Assembly: GCA_003517845.1 (NCBI GenBank)
Contig: DOZU01000106.1
Span: 1-6,079 of the forward strand
DNA from: Clostridiales bacterium
Lineage (GTDB): Bacteria > Bacillota > Sulfobacillia > UBA995
Direction of reading: 5' to 3'
DNA length: 6,079 nucleotides
The notes beneath the pieces are model-generated. The model was given only the letters and a program-made list of their open reading frames with translations, ran no database searches and had not been told where the DNA came from. This document shows, piece by piece, positions 1 through 6,079 of the stretch (position 1 is the stretch's first letter; each line of letters starts with the position of its first letter). A program made the translations under genes and the position numbers.

Positions 1-1887
1 GTGGAATGGGCCGAGCACAAGCTCAACATCCTCGATGCCCCGGGATACTTCGATTTCGTCGGCGAGGTCCTCGCTTCCCTCAGGGTGGTGGAGTCGGCGA
101 TCATCGTCGTGGACGGGGTAGCCGGCGTTGAAGTCGGCACCGAGTTGGTCTGGCGGTATGCCGACGACCGGAACTTGCCGCGGCTGGTCGTGGTCAACAA
201 GTTGGACCGGGAGAACGCCAGTTTCGAGCGAGCGGTCGCTTCCCTGAGGCAGGCATTCAACATGGCCTTCTTGCCGGTTGCCCTGCCACTCGGGCAGGAA
301 GAGGCCTTTCGGGGCGTGATCGACGTGTTGGGCGACCAGCTGCTCGTCCAGGCCGGCCGCGATGCCGCGGGCAAGAACTACCGCGAGGAGCCGATCCCCG
401 AGAGCGAGAAGGACCAGGCGTTGAAGGCGAGGGAAGCGCTGGCCGAGGCGGCGGCGGAGGCCGACGATGACCTGCTAACCCGCTACCTGGACGGAGAGGC
501 GCTCACGGCCGAGGAAGTGCGGTCGGGCTTGCGGGCCGCCACCCTGAAGCGGCGGATAGTCCCCGTGGTGCCGGTAAGCGCCCTGCGCAATATCGGCGTA
601 CAATTCCTCGCCCGCACCATCATCGAACTCCTGCCGTCGCCGGTTGACCAGGGGCCGGTCGCCGGCGAGGACCCGAGAAGCGGCCAAGTGGTGTCCCGGC
701 AGCCTTCCGAGGATGAACACCTCTCGGCACTGGTCTTCAAGACCATGGCCGACCCCTATGTGGGCAGACTCACCTTGTTCCGGGTGTACTCGGGAGTCCT
801 GCGTTCGGACTCCACGGCCTATAACCCTCGCCGGGACAGGAACGAGCGCATCGCGCAACTGTTTGTCAGCAAGGGCAAGCACCAAGACACCGTCCCGGCC
901 ATCGGTCCAGGAGACCTCGGCGCGGTTGCCAAACTGCAGGAGACGGTTACCGGCGATACGCTGACCGAGGCGGCTCATCCCGTGGTCTACCCGCCTTTGG
1001 ATTTCCCGGAGCCCGTGTTCGCCGTGGCCATCGTGCCCAAGAGCAAGGGCGATGAAGAGAAGATCTCCTCAGGTCTCAGCCGGCTGGTAGAGGAGGATCC
1101 CACCTTCCGGGTGCGCAAGGACTCGGGAACCGGGCAGCTGCTGATCGTCGGCATGGGCGACATGCACCTCGACATCGTGACCGATCGCCTCAAGCGGAAG
1201 TTCGGGGTGGAGGTCAGCCTTCACGAGCCGCGTGTCCCCTACCGCGAGACCATCCGCACGGCCGTCAAGGTGGAAGGCAGGCACAAGAAACAGACCGGCG
1301 GACGGGGTCAATTTGGCCACGTGTGGATCGAACTGGAGCCTACAGGACCCGAAGTCGAATTCGAATTCACCGAGAAGATTTTCGGCGGGTCGGTGCCTCG
1401 GCAGTATATTCCCGCGGTGGAGAAGGGGATCCGCGAGGCGATCGTCGAGGGGGTGCTGGCAGGTTATCCGATCGTCAACCTGCGCGCCATCCTGTACGAT
1501 GGCTCCTATCATACCGTCGACTCTTCGGAAATGGCCTTCAAGATCGCGGCCTCAATGGCGCTCAAGAAGGGAGTCCTTCAAGCACAGCCCGTCCTGCTTG
1601 AACCGATCATGAAGGTGGATGTAATGGTCCCCGAGCAGTTCATGGGGGACATCATGGGTGACCTGAATCGCAGAAGGGGCAGGATTTTGGGCATGGAGCA
1701 GCTTGGCACGACTCAGGTCATCCGCGCCCACGCCCCGATGGCCGAGCTGTTCGACTATGCCATCGACCTCCGTTCCATCACCCAAGGGCGCGGGACTTAC
1801 CGGATGGAACCATCTCACTATGAGGAAGTGCCCGCCGCTATCGCTCAACAGGTGATCGAGGCGGCCAAGAAGGTCAAGGAGGCGTGA
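1..1887 (+). CDS. fusA: Elongation factor G-like translational GTPase, 5'-truncated by window edge
   Basis: This is a ribosome-associated GTPase of the EF-G family, whose canonical member drives tRNA-mRNA translocation in the cytosol. The reading frame is open from base 1 and 628 residues are visible. Against a usual length near 700, roughly 70-75 N-terminal residues (G1 P-loop, switch I) lie outside, so the GTG at base 1 is an internal valine codon and not the start. Residues below count from base 1. Visible are G3 as DAPGY (12-16), G4 as NKLD (66-69), a G5-like VSAL (192-195), domain II from about 240, domain III with GMGDMHLDI (384-392), domain IV with GGRGQFGH (433-440) and GSYHTVDSSE (501-510), and domain V with GDLNRRRG (553-560). 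Tyr16 stands where canonical EF-G has the catalytic His of DTPGH, which suggests the EF-G-like (EF-G2-type) paralogue found beside true EF-G in many Bacillota. The family is certain; the paralogue assignment is inferred. The stop is 1885-1887, 88 bases before ctsR. Confidence 0.93.
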   Translation: MEWAEHKLNILDAPGYFDFVGEVLASLRVVESAIIVVDGVAGVEVGTELVWRYADDRNLPRLVVVNKLDRENASFERAVASLRQAFNMAFLPVALPLGQEEAFRGVIDVLGDQLLVQAGRDAAGKNYREEPIPESEKDQALKAREALAEAAAEADDDLLTRYLDGEALTAEEVRSGLRAATLKRRIVPVVPVSALRNIGVQFLARTIIELLPSPVDQGPVAGEDPRSGQVVSRQPSEDEHLSALVFKTMADPYVGRLTLFRVYSGVLRSDSTAYNPRRDRNERIAQLFVSKGKHQDTVPAIGPGDLGAVAKLQETVTGDTLTEAAHPVVYPPLDFPEPVFAVAIVPKSKGDEEKISSGLSRLVEEDPTFRVRKDSGTGQLLIVGMGDMHLDIVTDRLKRKFGVEVSLHEPRVPYRETIRTAVKVEGRHKKQTGGRGQFGHVWIELEPTGPEVEFEFTEKIFGGSVPRQYIPAVEKGIREAIVEGVLAGYPIVNLRAILYDGSYHTVDSSEMAFKIAASMALKKGVLQAQPVLLEPIMKVDVMVPEQFMGDIMGDLNRRRGRILGMEQLGTTQVIRAHAPMAELFDYAIDLRSITQGRGTYRMEPSHYEEVPAAIAQQVIEAAKKVKEA

Positions 1888-1900
1888 GCTGCCTGCCCCG

Positions 1901-1917
1901 CCTGACCTTCATTGACA
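1901..1917 (-). promoter_or_regulatory. Candidate CtsR operator, minus-strand orientation (upstream box)
   Basis: Read on the minus strand this is TGTCAAT-GAA-GGTCAGG. It fits the CtsR box plan of two direct heptads (consensus RGTCAAA) separated by NAN. The first heptad departs at its first and last bases and the second at its last two. It lies 27 bp upstream of a better box on the plus strand and contains the TTGACA hexamer at 1912-1917, so binding here would cover the -35 region. It is weaker than the downstream box, but position and spacing support it. Confidence 0.5.
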
Positions 1918-1930
1918 TCCGTGGTAGTAT
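1902..1930 (+). promoter_or_regulatory. Candidate sigma-A-type promoter of the ctsR operon
   Basis: The best-spaced reading is a -35 CTGACC (1902-1907), a 17-bp spacer and a -10 TAGTAT (1925-1930). The -10 is preceded by TG at 1922-1923, which makes an extended -10. Transcription would start near 1937. A perfect TTGACA lies at 1912-1917, but a 17-bp spacer from it lands on ATGGAC, a poor -10. TATAGT (1928-1933) is a better hexamer but is badly spaced from either -35. A promoter in this gap is likely because the operon begins here; the exact hexamers are uncertain. Confidence 0.45.
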
Positions 1931-1943
1931 AGTAATGGACAAA

Positions 1944-1960
1944 GGTCAGATAAGGTCAGG
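1944..1960 (+). promoter_or_regulatory. CtsR operator (CtsR box), plus-strand orientation
   Basis: The sequence GGTCAGA-TAA-GGTCAGG is two direct heptads with the required NAN spacer, against the consensus RGTCAAA-NAN-RGTCAAA. Both heptads keep the RGTCA core. It lies 16 bases before the ctsR start codon and just downstream of the likely transcription start, where a bound repressor would block RNA polymerase. Autoregulation of the ctsR operon through such a box is established in Bacillus subtilis; here it is inferred from the match and the position. Confidence 0.82.
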
Positions 1961-1962
1961 CA

Positions 1963-1971
1963 GGGTGGGGG
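1963..1971 (+). promoter_or_regulatory. Ribosome binding site of ctsR
   Basis: GGGTGGGGG ends four bases before the GTG at 1976. It is G-rich but not a classical AGGAGG. It is accepted because GTG 1976 is the only possible start after the in-frame TAG at 1925-1927, and because the protein made from it begins like other CtsR proteins. It lies within the right arm of the inverted repeat. Confidence 0.6.
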
Positions 1972-1975
1972 ACCC

Positions 1976-2467
1976 GTGGCTAACCTCTGCGATCGTGTAG
2001 AGCGCCATCTGCAGTTGCTGCTCGATCAGGGACGTGGACAACCCCTGGCCATTCAACGGCGCGAGTTGGCGGCGCGGTTCGCATGCGCGCCGTCCCAGAT
2101 AAGCTACGTACTTGAGACCCGGTTTACCCTGGAATGCGGGTACGCCGTTGAGACCAGGCGCGGCAGGCATGGCTACATCAGGATCTATCGCCTGATCTTC
2201 GATTCGCCTTCCGATCTGTTGCGAAGCACCTACCAGGCGGTTGGGGAAGCCCTCAATCCCGCCACCGCCCACCACCTGGTAGCTCGACTACACGACCGGG
2301 GCATGCTGAACCGGAGAGAAGCAGAACTCATGAAAGCGGCCACGGCGGAAGGCGCGGCGGACATCAAGGACAGCGTTCGTGCTCGCCTGCTCCGCTCAAT
2401 GCTGCTCTGCCTGTTGCGGGAGGGTGCCAGGGGAGGCTCATCGGGGCATTCGGCGGGCTTGCCCTGA
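1976..2467 (+). CDS. ctsR: Transcriptional repressor CtsR (class III heat-shock regulator)
   Basis: CtsR is a dimeric winged-helix repressor that binds direct-repeat heptads and silences clp genes in the absence of stress. The 163-residue product (Bacillus subtilis CtsR has 154) aligns throughout. The helix-turn-helix region covers about residues 24-50 and includes PSQISYVLETRF (39-50). The wing RRGRHGYIRI spans 61-70, and the C-terminal dimerisation and ClpC/McsB-contact region runs from about 92 to 148, with LNRREAELM (111-119) and RARLLRSML (135-143). Arg62 matches the wing arginine before the glycine loop, a region where McsB phosphorylates CtsR in Geobacillus. The loop itself is unusual: the family's four glycines read G63-R64-H65-G66. 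A Gly/Ser-rich tail after residue 150 is longer than in B. subtilis. GTG start; first gene of the operon, and its stop is followed directly by the mcsA ribosome binding site. The divergent boxes upstream imply autorepression. Confidence 0.96.
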   Translation: MANLCDRVERHLQLLLDQGRGQPLAIQRRELAARFACAPSQISYVLETRFTLECGYAVETRRGRHGYIRIYRLIFDSPSDLLRSTYQAVGEALNPATAHHLVARLHDRGMLNRREAELMKAATAEGAADIKDSVRARLLRSMLLCLLREGARGGSSGHSAGLP

Positions 2468-2476
2468 AGGAGGTGG
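2467..2476 (+). promoter_or_regulatory. Strong ribosome binding site of mcsA, overlapping the ctsR stop
   Basis: AAGGAGGTGG is a near-perfect Shine-Dalgarno. It begins at the last base of the ctsR TGA and its GGAGG core ends ten bases before GTG 2484. It fixes the mcsA start at 2484, although the frame is open back to an ATG at 2379 inside ctsR, and it suggests translational coupling of ctsR and mcsA. Confidence 0.85.
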
Positions 2477-2483
2477 AGGCGGC

Positions 2484-2996
2484 GTGCTGTGCCAGGAGTG
2501 TCGAAGGCGGCCGGCCACGGTACATGTGACCCGCATAACGGACGGGCAGCGCACGGAAGCCAACCTCTGTGAGAGCTGCGCCCGTGAACTCGGAGAGGTG
2601 AACATCCTCACCGAGCCGCAGTTGTCGCTGCAAAATTTGCTAGCCAGCCTGCTGGCTCACGAGGTTGGGAAGGCGGATCGGCCGGCCGTCATGGGCGACC
2701 GGTGCACGCAATGCGGCCTGTCCTATGCCGAGTTTGCCAAGACGGGGCGTTTGGGTTGCGGCCATTGCTATAGCCAGTTCGAAACCCGGCTGGAACCTCT
2801 TTTGCGGCGGATTCACGGGGCCAGCGTTCATACGGGGAAGATCCCCGCTCGGACGGGCGGGACCCCGCGCCGGGAAGACGAACTCTCCGCCTTGAGACGA
2901 GAACTCGATGGCTGCGTGCGTCGCGAGGACTTTGAGCGGGCGGCGGAAATTCGCGATCGCATTCGCAACCTGGAACGACCGCCCGGGGAAGGTTGA
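2484..2996 (+). CDS. mcsA: McsA, zinc-binding activator of protein arginine kinase McsB
   Basis: McsA stimulates McsB and helps deliver it to ClpC and CtsR; it also senses thiol and metal stress through its cysteines. The product has 170 residues (B. subtilis about 185). Four CxxC pairs are visible: C3-C6, C29-C32, C74-C77 and C92-C95, which form two zinc modules. The conserved RRIHGASVHTGKIP segment is at 108-121. A UVR motif, the fold shared with UvrB/UvrC and the ClpC middle domain, occupies about 131-165 and includes EDFERAAEIRDRI (148-160). GTG 2484 is chosen because of its strong ribosome binding site and because the protein then begins LCQEC, as in relatives; the upstream ATG at 2379 would add 35 residues overlapping ctsR with no similarity. 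The gap to ctsR is 16 bases and to mcsB six, consistent with one transcript. Confidence 0.95.
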   Translation: MLCQECRRRPATVHVTRITDGQRTEANLCESCARELGEVNILTEPQLSLQNLLASLLAHEVGKADRPAVMGDRCTQCGLSYAEFAKTGRLGCGHCYSQFETRLEPLLRRIHGASVHTGKIPARTGGTPRREDELSALRRELDGCVRREDFERAAEIRDRIRNLERPPGEG

Positions 2997-3002
2997 TGCT
3001 CT

Positions 3003-4067
3003 ATGGCCGGCCTCGAAACCAACCGCCCTGCCAAGTGGATGGAGGGCACCGGTCCGTATTCGGACATCGTGATCTCCAGCCGAATCAGGCTGGCCCGCAA
3101 TATCCATGACTTGCCATTCCCGCACCTGGTCATGGAAAGCCAATTCGCGGACATCTTGGAGCGACTGAAGCCATTTGTGACGAATCGGACCGCGCGTTCC
3201 CCCGCGCACCGCTTCATCATGCATCGGCTCCGGGATCTGCCGGCTCTGGACCGCCAGGTGCTGGTCGAGAAGCATCTGATCAGCCCCCAACATGCCCGCA
3301 ATGCGGAGCATGCAGCCGTGATCCTGCGGGGAGACGAGGCGGTCAGCATCCTCGTCAACGAGGAGGATCACCTGCGGATCCAGTGCCTCTACCCCGCCCT
3401 GCAGTTGGATGAGGCTTGGCACCTTGGCAGCAATGTGGACGACCTGCTGGAGCGAAGCTTGGACTACGCCTTCAGCCCCAGCAGGGGTTATCTGACGGCT
3501 TGCCCTACAAATGCCGGGACCGGATTGCGCGCTTCGGTAATGCTTCATCTGCCGGCCCTGGTCATGTCGAACCAGGCCGGGCGCCTGTATTCCGACATAG
3601 TCAAACTGGGTTTCATGGTAAGGGGGATCTACGGCGAAGGCACCGAAGCCCTGGGCAATATCTTCCAGTTTTCTAATCAGGTGACCCTGGGTCGGTCCGA
3701 GCCGGAAATCGTCGAGAACCTCAGGACCATCACCGAGCGGATCATTGAGCAAGAGCGCGCCGGTCGGGATACCTTGCTGCGGGAGATGAAGAGCCAACTG
3801 GAGGACAGGGTCTGGCGCGCCTACGGAATCCTCACGAACGCCCACCTGCTGTCATCATCAGAGGCCGTCCAACTCCTTTCCGACGTTCGTTTGGGAAGGG
3901 ATCTGGGGTTACTGAAGGGATTGACGTCGTTCGGCATCACCGAAGTGCTGGTCATTACGCGGCCTGGCTATCTTCAGAAGCTCGCCGGCCGGGCGCTGTC
4001 TGCGGCGGAGCGTGATGTAGAGCGGGCCCGGCTTGTACGAGAGAAGCTCAAGGGCCCGGCGACCTGA
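3003..4067 (+). CDS. mcsB: Protein arginine kinase McsB
   Basis: McsB transfers the ATP gamma-phosphate to arginine side chains of damaged proteins and of CtsR. The mark is a degradation tag for ClpC-ClpP. The fold belongs to the phosphagen (creatine/arginine) guanidino kinases. The product has 354 residues (B. subtilis 363) and aligns along its whole length. Key elements are the N-terminal nucleotide-contact segment SSRIRLARN (25-33), the catalytic acidic motif NEED (119-122), the active-site cysteine in CPTN (C167, 167-170) followed by GTGLRASVM (172-180), VRGIYGEG (206-213), and SDVRLG (293-298). RDVERA at 337-342 matches the RDxxRA allosteric phosphoarginine pocket of Bacillus-type McsB, so self-sensing is probably kept. 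Nothing is truncated or missing. The ATG lies six bases after the mcsA stop, with a modest GGGGAAGG ribosome binding site inside the mcsA end (2985-2992). Confidence 0.97.
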   Translation: MAGLETNRPAKWMEGTGPYSDIVISSRIRLARNIHDLPFPHLVMESQFADILERLKPFVTNRTARSPAHRFIMHRLRDLPALDRQVLVEKHLISPQHARNAEHAAVILRGDEAVSILVNEEDHLRIQCLYPALQLDEAWHLGSNVDDLLERSLDYAFSPSRGYLTACPTNAGTGLRASVMLHLPALVMSNQAGRLYSDIVKLGFMVRGIYGEGTEALGNIFQFSNQVTLGRSEPEIVENLRTITERIIEQERAGRDTLLREMKSQLEDRVWRAYGILTNAHLLSSSEAVQLLSDVRLGRDLGLLKGLTSFGITEVLVITRPGYLQKLAGRALSAAERDVERARLVREKLKGPAT

Positions 4068-4077
4068 TGGCGTGGAG

Positions 4078-4083
4078 AGGAGG
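4078..4083 (+). promoter_or_regulatory. Ribosome binding site of clpC
   Basis: AGGAGG, extended on the left as GGAGAGGAGG, ends ten bases before GTG 4094 and 25 bases before the in-frame ATG at 4109. The spacing favours the GTG. The ATG at 4084 touches the motif directly and is in another frame, and the clpC frame has a TGA at 4085-4087, so no earlier clpC start exists. Confidence 0.75.
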
Positions 4084-4093
4084 ATGAACACTC

Positions 4094-6079
<1,986 letters not shown>

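Larger units (their letters stand above)
1892..1969 (+). repeat. Imperfect 18-bp inverted repeat spanning the ctsR control region
   Basis: Bases 1892-1909 pair with 1952-1969. The inner 10 bp (1900-1909 with 1952-1961) are perfect; then comes one C-A mismatch, and the outer part pairs with two G-U pairs. The loop is 42 bases. The inner arms are also halves of the two opposed CtsR boxes. The outer right arm covers the G-rich ctsR ribosome binding site. No T-run follows, so it does not look like an intrinsic terminator. Confidence 0.7.

Noticed and set aside
475..978. A 167-residue minus-strand open frame opposite the EF-G-like gene
   Set aside because: It is a shadow of a conserved coding region, has no recognisable motifs, and has no intergenic space for its own control elements.
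1872..1878. A single GGTCAAG heptad near the end of the EF-G-like gene, resembling half a CtsR box
   Set aside because: No second heptad follows at the NAN spacing, and the bases encode the ordinary lysine-rich C-terminus of the protein.
1892..1969. Intrinsic transcription terminator for the EF-G-like gene
   Set aside because: The stem has a 42-base loop, no T-run follows the right arm, and it overlaps the operators and ribosome binding site of the next gene. Regulatory symmetry is the better reading.
2379..2483. An upstream in-frame ATG at 2379 that would lengthen McsA by 35 residues
   Set aside because: It lies within ctsR, lacks a suitable ribosome binding site, and the added residues have no counterpart in McsA; GTG 2484 has a near-perfect ribosome binding site.
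2640..3845. A 401-residue open frame on the minus strand opposite mcsA and mcsB
   Set aside because: It lies opposite two firmly identified genes, resembles no family I know, and long antisense frames are expected in GC-rich coding DNA where third-position bias removes stop codons.

Overview
The window is a high-GC stretch (GC-rich third codon positions by eye, not counted) from a Gram-positive bacterium of the Bacillota. The diagnosis rests on the gene order ctsR-mcsA-mcsB-clpC, the class III heat-shock operon typical of that phylum, and on strong AGGAGG-type ribosome binding sites. Three of the four operon genes appear to use GTG starts. I cannot place the organism below phylum level. All genes are on the + strand and there is almost no non-coding DNA.

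Layout: (1) 1-1887 is an elongation factor G-like translational GTPase cut by the left edge, so its P-loop and switch I lie outside the window. (2) 1888-1975 is an 88-base intergenic region that holds the operon's control elements. It has two CtsR-box-like operators in opposite orientation, a candidate promoter between and overlapping them, and an imperfect 18-bp inverted repeat whose right arm covers the ctsR ribosome binding site. (3) 1976-2467 ctsR, 2484-2996 mcsA, 3003-4067 mcsB and 4094-6079 clpC follow with gaps of 16, 6 and 26 bases, as one transcription unit. clpC is cut by the right edge inside its second ATPase domain.

How the genes work together (known from Bacillus-type relatives): CtsR represses its own operon and other clp genes. 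McsB, activated by the zinc protein McsA, phosphorylates arginines on damaged proteins and on CtsR. ClpC recognises phosphoarginine through its N-domain and feeds the marked proteins to ClpP, which is not in this window. The parts of this circuit that can be read here look intact: the McsB catalytic NEED and CPTN motifs and its RDxxRA pocket, four CxxC pairs in McsA, UVR motifs in both McsA and ClpC, and both GTEH glutamates of the ClpC N-domain.

I see no wholly new system. The points most worth a second look are the paired inverted CtsR operators with the overlapping RBS-sequestering stem, the CtsR winged-helix loop in which the usual tetraglycine thermosensor reads G-R-H-G, and the EF-G paralogue with Tyr in place of the catalytic His of DTPGH.
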